From: an uncultured Oscillospiraceae bacterium
GTDB lineage: Bacteria > Bacillota > Clostridia > Oscillospirales > Oscillospiraceae
Direction: 5' to 3'
DNA: 64,000 nt
NCBI GenBank assembly: GCA_947626845.1
Contig: CANQTW010000006.1
Location: forward strand, 1 to 64,000
The position numbers and the translations under genes are program-made. A model generated the notes under the pieces. The model ran no database searches, was not told the origin of the DNA, and was given only the letters and a program-made list of their open reading frames with translations. Shown in pieces: positions 1-7,876 of this stretch (positions within the stretch are counted from its first letter, which is position 1; each line of letters starts with the position of its first letter).

Positions 1-69
1 CTAGTTACTACTCTTTTGGGGTACTTCTTTCGCAAATTTTCTCTTATTGCATTCTTGACTTCACACCAT

Positions 70-99
70 TAGACTTTAAAAGTTTGATAAGGATATAAT
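70..99 (+). promoter_or_regulatory. possible sigma-A promoter for the small HTH gene
   Basis: A perfect TATAAT (94-99) lies about 100 bases upstream of the small HTH gene at 203. The best -35 candidate is TAGACT (70-75) at an 18-base spacing, which is poor, so the call rests mainly on the -10 box. The rest of bases 1-202 is AT-rich and shows no convincing gene. Confidence 0.35.
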
Positions 100-202
100 G
101 TCTATATAAAACATCAGGTTATCCGCATGGAAAAGTTCCGGGAACATATAATCCAAGGAACATTGATATAAACCAAAATAATCCATACGGGAGGTATGAA
201 TC

Positions 203-379
203 ATGCTCGAACGTGTACCTGAAATACTGACCTTCAGGGAGTGCAGGGATCTCTTAAAAATAGGCAAAAACAGCCTCCTCACCCTCCTCCACACCAAAGA
301 AATCGCCGCCTTCAGAATCGGAAACAGATGGAAAATCCCAAAGTCGGCGGTGATGGAGTTTATTAGATATCAAGAATAA
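203..379 (+). CDS. small helix-turn-helix protein, excisionase-like
   Basis: A 58-residue protein starting with ATG behind GGGAGG. It opens with a LTFRECRDLLKIG-type segment and continues to AAFRIGNRWKIPKSAVMEFI. This is the usual pattern of single-domain excisionase/MerR-like winged HTH proteins: helix-turn-helix, a wing with R-x-G-x-x-W-x-I-P, then a final helix. Such proteins bind DNA and often act as recombination directionality factors for the integrase of a mobile element. A serine recombinase lies 10 kb downstream, so a partnership is possible but not shown. A strong hairpin follows immediately. The gene is too short for many gene finders. Family assignment is good; the precise role is inference. 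Confidence 0.75.
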   Translation: MLERVPEILTFRECRDLLKIGKNSLLTLLHTKEIAAFRIGNRWKIPKSAVMEFIRYQE

Positions 380-382
380 AAT

Positions 383-419
383 ATGGACGGAATTGCTCAA
401 AACGAGTAATTCCGTCCAT
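383..419. terminator. long hairpin, probable bidirectional terminator
   Basis: Perfect 12-base arms (383-394 and 408-419) extend inward to about 16 pairs with one G-U, leaving a loop of five. It sits between the end of the small HTH gene and the end of the convergent minus-strand gene, so it could stop both. Only a weak T-run follows on the + strand. Confidence 0.6.
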
Positions 420-483
420 GTAAAGGTTTATCCACGTTATTGCAGGAGTTGTTAAAAGACTCTTGATTAAGCGAACCAAATTC

Positions 484-705
484 TTAGTCTATAAAGGCAT
501 CAAACTCCTCAATCTTATCTATCCACCCCAAGTCCTTTTCCTTCACCGTGCAGTCGATGACAACCGCCTTCGGATTACGTTTGAGAATCTCCGCCTTCAA
601 CTTGCGTTGTTCGGATTTTGTTGTTGCCACGACCTTAGCGCCGCCGTACCAGGTGGGAACTGATTTGTGGGTGATGTAGATGGTGGGATGTTTTTTGGAG
701 AACAT
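484..705 (-). CDS. hypothetical protein
   Basis: 73 residues. I chose the ATG at 705 because GGAGG lies six bases upstream; the frame is open further, to 765, but has no Shine-Dalgarno site there. The sequence is basic and compact, with IYITHKSVPTWYGGAKVVATTKSEQ in the first half (split here only as a landmark: residues about 9-33) and an acidic C-terminal tail ending in DAFID. I do not recognise the family. No membrane segment or signal peptide is visible. It lies downstream of the nuclease module on the same strand, 116 bases away, within the AT-rich accessory region. Confidence 0.5.
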   Translation of the reverse strand: MFSKKHPTIYITHKSVPTWYGGAKVVATTKSEQRKLKAEILKRNPKAVVIDCTVKEKDLGWIDKIEEFDAFID

Positions 706-821
706 ATGAAACCTCCAAATCAGTTCAAAGAATTTATTTTTATTGTGTTCAGTAAAAATTCCCACTTGTAAAAAGCATTTTCATGCGGTAGTTATACCTG
801 ATTTGATTATATAAGTGTATC

Positions 822-3275
822 CTACCCATTAAACTGTGATTTGGCCCATATAAATCCACCAGCAGTCTTTTGTATGCCGGAAACCGCATCTGAAATACTA
901 CGGCTATTAATGCCAGTTATTTTTGAAGCTTGTCCGATTGATGGATATTCAGCTATCAGCTTTCCGCTTTTGTCATATTGAAATACTTCTTTTGCCAACC
1001 CTGTATTATCTGATTTTATAATGGGACTAACATCTAAAATCGGACTATTCCGCTTCTGGCGTGACCAGATATAGCCGCCCCCGCTTTTTCTTGCGCCATA
1101 AATTACATTTCTTATACTTTTTTCCGAGACTCCACTTAATGAACAAGCGTCTTCTAAAGAGTCATATTCAGCTATAAACTTACCTATCAAGTCATATTGC
1201 CTTATTACAAATTCGGATGGTTTTTGTTCTTTTATAGCAGGGGTATCTTCTTTCACTATAATTGGGGCCATCTGTATTTTTGAGCTCTTTATATTTGAAT
1301 TTATTTGAGTTGACAAAGAGTACTCTACCCCGTGCTCAGAAAGAAATGAAAGTACATTTTTCATGTTCACCGGCATGGTGTACTTCCAATCAAGAACCCT
1401 AACTCCGTGTGCAGAACTCAGCTCTCTTTTTCTTGCGTCTCTGCGCTGATTATCAAACAACGCATCTTTCCCGCCAAACAGATCTACTGCTTCGTAATGC
1501 TGTTGTCCCTGATACTCAATAGCTACATTTTGCGTTGGAATGAAGATGTCAAAGCTTTGTTGACCAAGCCAATCTGTACGGTATTGATATTTTGCGTCTT
1601 CCACAATTTTGCTGATCAGCATAAACAATTTGTATTCGTTGCCCCACCTGGTAGTAATACGAGATTCTTTCGCCATTTCGGTGTAAAGCTCGTCTAACCT
1701 TGAAGCGGTGCGTTTCAATATTGATTTGTTAATTGAAACAAGCACGGAACCGGTAACAGATGGTGAGTAGCCGAATTCCTCATTCAGTTTAAAGATAAAG
1801 CGATTGATTTCACTTGATAGATACCTCAAAAAATCATGCTGTATTAAATAATCTTGTGCAGCAACCAAGTCATCACGATCTGAATTAAAAGAAGTAATCA
1901 GCGCCCCGTACATTAATGATATATTATCTACTTGTGTTCCAGAGAAAGTAACAGTGTAGAATGAATCCTCATCGTTGACCTGAATGTCGATAGCCTTATC
2001 GGCAAGCTTTGCAGCACAGTAAAACGCCTTATCGTAGGTGGCATCAACACGAAATGATATTCGCAAATTCTCGTCCTTTGTTTTTTCCTCAATGATCTTC
2101 TTATTTTCCAGGCGTTTTTTTAAAAAATCCAAACATATACAAAGAAAATCTGGGCAGATTTCAAAATGGCCAAGTTCTTTCTCAATGTCAAGATGTAGTC
2201 CCAAACATTGAAATTGACTTATAACAGCCGTCATCTCGGCGAATTCCTTGCTGTATGTTGCCCTTATTTCAGATACGACAGGAACAAGTTCCATTACAGA
2301 AAAATCGGACCGTAATCCAACTATATTAATATTTTCTAAATCAACCCCATCGGGAAGCTTAGCTTCATATAAGTACTTGTCTGAAACACGATATTTTCTA
2401 AAGGCGTCATCCATAGCGGAATAAGATAAAGATGCGCTTCTTCTGAACTTAATTTGCTTTCCTCCAAGGTGATACTGATTTCCGGTTACGGAATCCTCAA
2501 AAATAATCTCAAACCAGGCCCATGGCCTAAAAGTTAGCACGTTTACAATTCCGGCCCAAAAATGCAGACCATTCACAGAATAGAAATACTGTTCGGAAAT
2601 GCAAGCGTCTGAGCCTCCATGAAAGTAACTCTTTATTGCGTTCTTCTTATATACGATAATATCACACAAACTGCTCGAAAAGACATTATCACCTTTGAGG
2701 CAAAATTGATTGTTTCCTAACTTGGCGGAAATAATAAGAGAATATAGATCGAGTGCCTGTTCTCCTAAGTATTCCGCTATGCCGTTATTGACAGATACAT
2801 AACCAGCATCTGCTTTTATTTCTGCAATTCCTACATTTCCAGAGAATCGAGTATACCAAACGGAAGGAAACGCTTCACTTACATTCAATGCAGCATCATC
2901 TTCTGCACAAAACGATGAGATAGGTTCTGAAAAGTATTTTCTATCAAATTTAAATAAATAAAATCCCGTAGGTATTTCTGCTCCAACTCTATAAATATGA
3001 TTTGGATAAAGCAGTTTGTTTTGCTCGTAAAAATATATTACATTAGAAATCGGAGTAAACTTACCACGGCTAACCTCAAGAACAGTGCCTGCCGCAAGGG
3101 TAGCATATGTGTCATACTTGAATTCTCTACTTGTCTTTTCTCCATCAACTGTAGAGGAGTACCAAATATCCGCTCCCCAAAAGTAATATTCTCCGGCAGG
3201 AATGTCGCGACCAATGCGGTATTTTCCAGAGCGAAAAATCAAACGTTCATTATTGAGAGCAATGAATTTGTTCAT
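822..3275 (-). CDS. large multidomain protein: DIPAGEY-type N-terminus, Vsr-like nuclease core, two NUMOD1 repeats
   Basis: 817 residues from the ATG at 3275. An ATG at 3296 is in frame but lacks a ribosome site, whereas GGAGAGG at 3294-3288 serves 3275 at a rather long spacing of 12. The N-terminal third has two IGRDIPAGEY/VGAEIPTGFY-like segments (about residues 20-33 and 95-111). About 543-633 resembles the Vsr-like EDxHD nuclease family: E547, D576 in SFDIFIP, H593 in EYQGQQHY and D613 in RRDARK. About 689-739 and 763-812 are two NUMOD1-like repeats (QYD-G--IAEY-S---A ... GGYIW), DNA-binding modules usually attached to homing endonucleases. The middle 300 residues are unassigned. It follows the 182-residue gene with a 7-base gap, so the two are surely co-expressed. 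Codon use is AT-rich, unlike the core genome. A nuclease is likely; a defence or homing role is inference. Confidence 0.7.
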   Translation of the reverse strand: MNKFIALNNERLIFRSGKYRIGRDIPAGEYYFWGADIWYSSTVDGEKTSREFKYDTYATLAAGTVLEVSRGKFTPISNVIYFYEQNKLLYPNHIYRVGAEIPTGFYLFKFDRKYFSEPISSFCAEDDAALNVSEAFPSVWYTRFSGNVGIAEIKADAGYVSVNNGIAEYLGEQALDLYSLIISAKLGNNQFCLKGDNVFSSSLCDIIVYKKNAIKSYFHGGSDACISEQYFYSVNGLHFWAGIVNVLTFRPWAWFEIIFEDSVTGNQYHLGGKQIKFRRSASLSYSAMDDAFRKYRVSDKYLYEAKLPDGVDLENINIVGLRSDFSVMELVPVVSEIRATYSKEFAEMTAVISQFQCLGLHLDIEKELGHFEICPDFLCICLDFLKKRLENKKIIEEKTKDENLRISFRVDATYDKAFYCAAKLADKAIDIQVNDEDSFYTVTFSGTQVDNISLMYGALITSFNSDRDDLVAAQDYLIQHDFLRYLSSEINRFIFKLNEEFGYSPSVTGSVLVSINKSILKRTASRLDELYTEMAKESRITTRWGNEYKLFMLISKIVEDAKYQYRTDWLGQQSFDIFIPTQNVAIEYQGQQHYEAVDLFGGKDALFDNQRRDARKRELSSAHGVRVLDWKYTMPVNMKNVLSFLSEHGVEYSLSTQINSNIKSSKIQMAPIIVKEDTPAIKEQKPSEFVIRQYDLIGKFIAEYDSLEDACSLSGVSEKSIRNVIYGARKSGGGYIWSRQKRNSPILDVSPIIKSDNTGLAKEVFQYDKSGKLIAEYPSIGQASKITGINSRSISDAVSGIQKTAGGFIWAKSQFNG

Positions 3276-3282
3276 TGTCAAG

Positions 3283-3831
3283 TCAATCCTCTCCATTCAA
3301 CAATTCAGCGCTAATCGTCCGCTGCAAATCTGCATTTTCCGTGGTAACCTCGCGAATAATACTCATGTAATCAATATGGCGATACGTTGAGTCAAAGGTA
3401 GATGTATCAACATAGTACCTTTTTGGAACATGTTGTTTGATTACCTCATGTAGCATTTCTACAAGTCTTTGCTGAATAATATCATTTGTCTTCGTGTTTC
3501 CTAAATAGAAATGGGTTCCATTTGCATGAATATCATACATAAACACTTTTCTGCTAGAAAGCCACCTATATCGTTCCCGCTGACCAACAGGCAAGAAAAC
3601 CTCGTAATTCATATCCTGTCCATCTATTGAGATTCGGATAAAACCTACAATGTGGTTGTACTGCCACATACGACATGGGTATGTTTCAAGTTCTAAAATA
3701 TCTCTTGCGTGGGTGGGACTTACGTTCCTGCCGGCACATTCTATTTCAATGGATTTCTTTCGAGCTAAAAAACGATTATTAAGCGCAGATGGAGAAAGGC
3801 CGTAAATTGGTATTTCAAAGAGAGAGTTCAT
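3283..3831 (-). CDS. hypothetical protein, partner of the nuclease gene
   Basis: 182 residues, ATG at 3831 with AGGAGAAG upstream. The sequence appears soluble, with mixed alpha/beta composition. Landmarks are a basic segment FLARKKSIEIE near residue 25, WQYNHIVGFIRISI near 60-75, and a C-terminal part with YYVDTSTFDSTYRHIDY near 140-155. I do not recognise the family. It is the first gene of a two-gene transcript; its stop codon lies inside the ribosome-site region of the nuclease gene, which suggests translational coupling and a shared function. It has its own promoter at 3913-3941. AT-rich composition marks it as acquired. Confidence 0.55.
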   Translation of the reverse strand: MNSLFEIPIYGLSPSALNNRFLARKKSIEIECAGRNVSPTHARDILELETYPCRMWQYNHIVGFIRISIDGQDMNYEVFLPVGQRERYRWLSSRKVFMYDIHANGTHFYLGNTKTNDIIQQRLVEMLHEVIKQHVPKRYYVDTSTFDSTYRHIDYMSIIREVTTENADLQRTISAELLNGED

Positions 3832-3912
3832 TTTATCTTCTCCTAATTCTTATACACCTAATCTCAAATTGTATCACCGGCAGGCAATAGTTATCGACGT
3901 TTCGCAAAATAA

Positions 3913-3941
3913 ATTATATCAAAAAAACACTGTTCTTACAA
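3913..3941 (-). promoter_or_regulatory. sigma-A promoter for the nuclease module
   Basis: On the minus strand, TTGTAA and a perfect TATAAT are separated by exactly 17 bases. The expected start lies near 3906, giving a leader of about 75 bases before the 182-residue gene. Confidence 0.7.
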
Positions 3942-4114
3942 GCGCGTCAATACTTTTTTCAATGGCTTTACTCATGGCAGAGAAAAGAGTGAAGATATCC
4001 CGTCTATTGAGTGCGGTTGGAACTGTTTACTGCAAATCCAATTATGAAATTCAACAGATGTAAAATCGACCCGATTATTCACAGAAAATAATGCAATTAT
4101 TTTAAGATATTCCA

Positions 4115-4143
4115 TTGATTTTAACATGAATATTTGCTATACT
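4115..4143 (+). promoter_or_regulatory. sigma-A promoter for the DUF4143 ATPase
   Basis: TTGATT and TATACT separated by exactly 17 bases, placed 26 bases before the ATG at 4170. Confidence 0.65.
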
Positions 4144-4169
4144 TATCTCATCAGAGGGAGGTATCGGCT

Positions 4170-5465
4170 ATGGTTCGGAAAATCATGGAGTATTTGGAGA
4201 GCTGGAGGGTCAGCGCTAACCGCAAGCCCTTGATTTTGCAGGGGGCGCGGCAGGTGGGGAAGACCTATTCCATTCTGGAGTTTGGCCGGACGCGCTATGA
4301 GAATGTGGCGTATTTCAATTTTGAGACGAATTCGGGTCTTGCCAAGACATTTGACGAGAGCATCAGCCCCGACTATCTGATTCCTATCTTGTCCCACATC
4401 TCCGGGCAGACCATCGTGCGGGAGAAGACGCTGATCATATTTGACGAGATCCAGCTCTGCGAGAGGGCCTTGACCTCCCTCAAATATTTCTGCGAGGAGG
4501 CGCCGGACTACCACATCATTGCGGCGGGAAGTCTGTTGGGCGTGGCGGTCAACCGGTCGAGGTTCTCCTTCCCCGTGGGCAAGGTGGACATGAAGACCCT
4601 CTACCCCATGGACCTGGAGGAGTTCATGCTGGCCCTGGGCGAGGACGCGTTGGTGCGTGAGATCCGCCATAGCTTTGAGACGGACACCCCCATGCCCTCC
4701 GCCCTGCATGAGGCGGCTATGGGCCTCTACCGGCAGTACCTTGTGGTGGGCGGTATGCCGGAGTGCGTCACCCAGTTTGTCCAGACCCACGACTATGTGC
4801 TGGTCCGGCACATTCAGGACACCATTCTGGCAAGCTACCTCAACGACATGAGCAAGTACAACAACCTCAACGAGATCAAGAAGACCCGGCTTTGCTACGA
4901 CAGTATCACGGTGCAGCTCTCCAAGAAGAACACGCGTTTTCAATATAAGCTCATCAAAAAGGGCGGACGTGCCTCCGAGTTTGAGAACGCCATCGAGTGG
5001 CTGCGGCTCACGGGCATCGTGTCCCAGGTCTTCAAGGTGGAGCAGATCAAAAAGCCTCTGGAAAACTACCGGGACATCGACGCTTTTAAGATCTACGTCT
5101 CCGATTTAGGGCTTCTGGCCGCCAAAAAGGACCTGGCCGCCAACGACCTGCTCTACATGGTGGAGGATCTTAACGATTTCAAGGGCGGGCTCACGGAAAA
5201 CTACGTCAACGTCCAGCTCACAATAAACGGCTATCAGACCTTCTACTGGGAGTCCGAGCGGGGCGCCGAGATCGACTTTATCATCCAGCGGGAGGGCAAG
5301 CTCATCCCCATCGAGGTCAAGTCCGCCGACAACACCAAGGCCAAGAGCCTGAAGGTCTACATGGACGCCTTCAAGCCGGCATACGCAATCAAGCTCTCGG
5401 CAAGGAATTTTGGGTTTGAGGATGGGAATAAGACCGTTCCGCTGTATGCGGCGTTCTGCATATAA
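4170..5465 (+). CDS. AAA ATPase with DUF4143 C-terminal domain
   Basis: 431 residues. The ATG at 4170 is chosen because GGGAGG lies just before it; the frame extends upstream to 4134 without a ribosome site. The N-terminal half is an AAA-type P-loop domain with Walker A G25-ARQVGK-T32 and Walker B LIIFDE (88-93). The C-terminal DUF4143 half contains G365-AEIDF and IPIEVK (D369, E382, K384), the spacing of a PD-(D/E)XK nuclease-like fold. Proteins of this architecture are common in Firmicutes, often in many copies. Proposed roles (mobile-element or toxin-like ATPase) are not established. It is monocistronic, with its own promoter and a strong terminator. Composition is closer to the core genome than the adjacent nuclease module. 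Confidence 0.9.
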   Translation: MVRKIMEYLESWRVSANRKPLILQGARQVGKTYSILEFGRTRYENVAYFNFETNSGLAKTFDESISPDYLIPILSHISGQTIVREKTLIIFDEIQLCERALTSLKYFCEEAPDYHIIAAGSLLGVAVNRSRFSFPVGKVDMKTLYPMDLEEFMLALGEDALVREIRHSFETDTPMPSALHEAAMGLYRQYLVVGGMPECVTQFVQTHDYVLVRHIQDTILASYLNDMSKYNNLNEIKKTRLCYDSITVQLSKKNTRFQYKLIKKGGRASEFENAIEWLRLTGIVSQVFKVEQIKKPLENYRDIDAFKIYVSDLGLLAAKKDLAANDLLYMVEDLNDFKGGLTENYVNVQLTINGYQTFYWESERGAEIDFIIQREGKLIPIEVKSADNTKAKSLKVYMDAFKPAYAIKLSARNFGFEDGNKTVPLYAAFCI

Positions 5466-5487
5466 GTAATTCATATATTCACAAAAG

Positions 5488-5521
5488 GCACCTGTTTTCG
5501 CTTTGAAACAGGTGCTTTTTA
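5488..5521 (+). terminator. intrinsic terminator
   Basis: Perfect 10-base arms (5488-5497 and 5506-5515) are followed by TTTTT. It ends the DUF4143 ATPase transcript. Confidence 0.9.
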
Positions 5522-5554
5522 GCTGTATAGTTCAAAATCTGAGAGATGTAATAT

Positions 5555-5579
5555 CCTCCTATCAATATTATTTAGGAGG
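5555..5579 (+). promoter_or_regulatory. hairpin that can hide a ribosome-binding site
   Basis: CCTCCTA (5555-5561) is the exact complement of TAGGAGG (5573-5579), which is the ribosome site of the 20-codon ORF at 5588. The loop is 11 bases. Folded, the RNA would block initiation. No recognised riboswitch consensus is seen, and no clear promoter was found between 5522 and 5554. Confidence 0.5.
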
Positions 5580-5587
5580 GTTACACC

Positions 5588-5650
5588 ATGTACAAGCTTT
5601 CAAAATTCCTTTCTCCTGTCGTGCCTTCGGGAGGTGAGCGGAATGGATGA
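5588..5650 (+). CDS. 20-residue peptide ORF overlapping the amidoligase gene
   Basis: ATG at 5588 follows an unusually strong TAGGAGGG site at a spacing of 7. The ORF reads MYKLSKF, then LSPVVPSG, then GERNG, and stops at 5648-5650. It overlaps the first codons of the amidoligase gene (ATG 5643) in another frame. Possible roles: a leader peptide that couples translation to the amidoligase, or a small substrate peptide for the amidoligase/amidotransferase pair. The peptide ends with two Gly-containing polar residues after a hydrophobic N-terminus, but shows no signature of a known peptide-natural-product precursor. The ORF is sequence-supported by its ribosome site; its function is open. Confidence 0.5.
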   Translation: MYKLSKFLSPVVPSGGERNG

Positions 5651-6752
5651 GACGTTCATCTGCTACGCCTGCGGGGAGGAGCATCCCATTGAAGAGAGGA
5701 CTGTCTTTGACGACCTGGAGCTCTGCCAGGACTGCCTTTCGTCCAGAACGCGGCTGTGTATATGCTGCGGTGAGCGGATCTGGAACGACGATGACTGCGG
5801 CGACGAGAACATCACCCTTTGCAGCGACTGCGAGGAAAACCACTACGACCATTGCCGCCGGTGCGGACGGTTGACCCATGTGGATGACCTCCACTACCTG
5901 GACGAGGACGACGATGAGGGCTACTGCGACGAGTGCTTCAACCACGTTGAGCATGAGCCCGGCGTCCGCAACTACTACTACAAACCCGATCCCACCTTCT
6001 ACGGCAGAGGAAACCGCTACCTGGGCGTGGAGCTTGAGATCGACAGCGGCGGCGAGTCGGACGACAACGCCAATCAGCTCATGGAGATCGGCAACCGCCT
6101 CCACGAGCACATCTACATCAAGCACGACGGGAGCCTGGACGACGGCATGGAGATCGTGACACACCCCATGACGCTGGAGTATCACATGAAGGAGATGCCC
6201 TGGCGGGAGATATTGCGCGAGGCCGTCTCCATGGGATATGTCTCCCACCAGAGCGGCACCTGCGGCCTCCATGTCCACGTCAACCGTTCAAGTCTCGGCG
6301 ACATCGAGGTGGAACAGGAGTACGCCATAGCGAGGATCCTTTTCCTTGTAGAAAACTTCTGGCATGAGCTTCTTCGGTTCAGCCGGAGGACGCAGAAGCA
6401 GCTCGAACGTTGGGCGGCACGGTATGGACGCAAGGACGACCCGAAGGACGTGCTCAGAAGCGCCAAGTCCAACCGCGACCGCTACACCTGCGTCAATCTG
6501 ACGCCGTCGGAGACAATCGAGTTCCGAATCTTCCGGGGTACGCTGAAATACAACACACTGATAGCCACGTTGCAGCTCGTTGAGAGGCTTTGCGACGTGG
6601 CTGTTTCTTTGTCCGACGAGGAAGTGAAATCTGTCACATGGTCGGAGTTTGTGTCCTCCCTCAGTGAAAAGGAGACTCCTGAACTGATCCAGTATCTCAA
6701 AGAGCGGCGGCTCTATGTGAATGAGCCTGTGGCTGTCTCAGAGGAGGTGTGA
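5643..6752 (+). CDS. amidoligase family protein with N-terminal zinc-ribbon repeats
   Basis: 369 residues. The ATG at 5643 has GGGAGG nine bases upstream; a GTG at 5634 is less likely. Residues about 7-100 carry six CxxC pairs (CYAC, CQDC, CICC, CSDC, CRRC, CDEC), i.e. three zinc-ribbon units. The rest matches the putative amidoligase family (COOH-NH2 ligases of the glutamine synthetase/GCS fold): YLGVELEID near 125, HDGSL and EIVTHP, GLHVHVN near 210, and TIEFRIFRGTL near 295. These enzymes are predicted to join carboxylates to amines using ATP; substrates are mostly unknown. The next gene, three bases on, is a class II glutamine amidotransferase that could supply ammonia or remove the modification. 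Such pairs are described in mobile-element neighbourhoods. Confidence 0.85.
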   Translation: MDETFICYACGEEHPIEERTVFDDLELCQDCLSSRTRLCICCGERIWNDDDCGDENITLCSDCEENHYDHCRRCGRLTHVDDLHYLDEDDDEGYCDECFNHVEHEPGVRNYYYKPDPTFYGRGNRYLGVELEIDSGGESDDNANQLMEIGNRLHEHIYIKHDGSLDDGMEIVTHPMTLEYHMKEMPWREILREAVSMGYVSHQSGTCGLHVHVNRSSLGDIEVEQEYAIARILFLVENFWHELLRFSRRTQKQLERWAARYGRKDDPKDVLRSAKSNRDRYTCVNLTPSETIEFRIFRGTLKYNTLIATLQLVERLCDVAVSLSDEEVKSVTWSEFVSSLSEKETPELIQYLKERRLYVNEPVAVSEEV

Positions 6753-6755
6753 GGT

Positions 6756-7688
6756 ATGTGCGCTATCTTTGGAGTGCTGGACTACAAGGGCAATCTGAAC
6801 GCCGTACAGAGGCTCCTGCTGGTCAAGGCGCTGGGTACTGTGGCGGAGGTCAGAGGCACGGACGCCACGGGGATCGCCTTTTTCCAGAGGGACAGGCTGT
6901 GCATCCAGAAGGCACCCAAGCCGGCCCATCGGATGAAGTTTCGCATTCCGCCTGACGCCAGGTACATCATGGGCCACACCCGCATGACCACCCAGGGGAG
7001 CCCCAAGCGCAATCAGAACAACCACCCGTTCCCCGGAAAGGCCGGCGGCGTCAGGTTCGCTCTGGCACACAACGGCGTTTTGATCAACGACCGGGAGCTG
7101 CAAAAGGAGTACGATCTCCCGAAAACAAGCATCGAGACGGACAGCTACATCGCCGTCCAGCTCATAGAGCGGCAAGGCGAGCTCTCCATGCACAGCATCG
7201 GAGAGATGGCGGAATCTCTGATGGGTCACTTTACCTTCACGATCCTCGACCAGAACGGCCAGTTTTACTTCGTTAAGGGAGACAATCCCCTCGTCATTTT
7301 CCATTACAAGCGCCTCGGCGTGTACCTGTACGCGTCAACCGAGGGAATCTTGACATCCGCGCTCAGATCCCTCAATATTGACAGCTGGGACCATGAAACC
7401 ATCATGCCCAGAGACGGTGAGATCCTGATGATCGACCGCCACGGCAAGCAAAGCGTCTCGACATTTAAGATGCAGGACGACGATTGGATCTACTGGCACT
7501 GGTGTCCTCATGCGCCGACCTCGCGCCGTGCAAACCTCAACGACGAGGAGGCCGAGTACATCCAAAGCCTCAAAACCGTCGCCGCCTACTATGGATACGA
7601 CGAAGCCTGCATCGACAAGCTCCTGGCGGATGGGTATGCGCTGGAGGACATTGAGGAATTTATCTACTGCCAGGAGGAACTGGTATAA
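6756..7688 (+). CDS. class II glutamine amidotransferase domain protein
   Basis: 310 residues. The start MCAIFG exposes Cys2 after Met removal, the N-terminal nucleophile of class II (Ntn) glutaminases. Other family motifs are RGTDATG near 30, GHTRMTTQG near 70 and ALAHNG near 95, followed by a conserved-looking LMGHFTF segment. There is no synthase domain of purF, glmS or asnB, so this is a stand-alone glutaminase module. It could release ammonia from glutamine or hydrolyse a gamma-glutamyl amide. It is co-transcribed with the amidoligase (three-base gap), which argues for a two-enzyme modification pathway. The substrate is unknown. Confidence 0.85.
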   Translation: MCAIFGVLDYKGNLNAVQRLLLVKALGTVAEVRGTDATGIAFFQRDRLCIQKAPKPAHRMKFRIPPDARYIMGHTRMTTQGSPKRNQNNHPFPGKAGGVRFALAHNGVLINDRELQKEYDLPKTSIETDSYIAVQLIERQGELSMHSIGEMAESLMGHFTFTILDQNGQFYFVKGDNPLVIFHYKRLGVYLYASTEGILTSALRSLNIDSWDHETIMPRDGEILMIDRHGKQSVSTFKMQDDDWIYWHWCPHAPTSRRANLNDEEAEYIQSLKTVAAYYGYDEACIDKLLADGYALEDIEEFIYCQEELV

Positions 7689-7692
7689 GAAA

Positions 7693-7728
7693 CCGGGATG
7701 GGCAAGCCGTTAAAGCTGCCCATCCCGG
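7693..7728 (+). terminator. GC-rich hairpin, probable terminator
   Basis: Perfect 12-base arms (7693-7704 and 7717-7728) with a 12-base loop, four bases after the amidotransferase stop codon. No T-run follows, so termination would be weak or factor-aided. Bases 7729-7876 contain nothing else I can assign. Confidence 0.6.
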
Positions 7729-7876
7729 CAAGGACTCGATTCATTTATCCTCGTGTCCAGAATGAGATAAGAAAAAATAGAGCCACTATTTCCGGCATTT
7801 CCTATAGAGGGGAAAAGGCCAAAATAGTCGATAAAATCTGCGGAACAGAGAACACAGAAACACGGAACAGACGAAA

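Larger units (their letters stand above)
3832..4169. other. divergent intergenic region
   Basis: 338 AT-rich bases between two divergent transcripts. It holds one promoter for each side (3913-3941 minus, 4115-4143 plus). An open frame at 3869-4063 has no ribosome site and no recognisable product, so I do not call it a gene. Confidence 0.6.

Noticed and set aside
3869..4063. 64-codon frame in the divergent intergenic region
   Set aside because: No ribosome site, no recognisable protein, and it overlaps the promoter region of the nuclease module.
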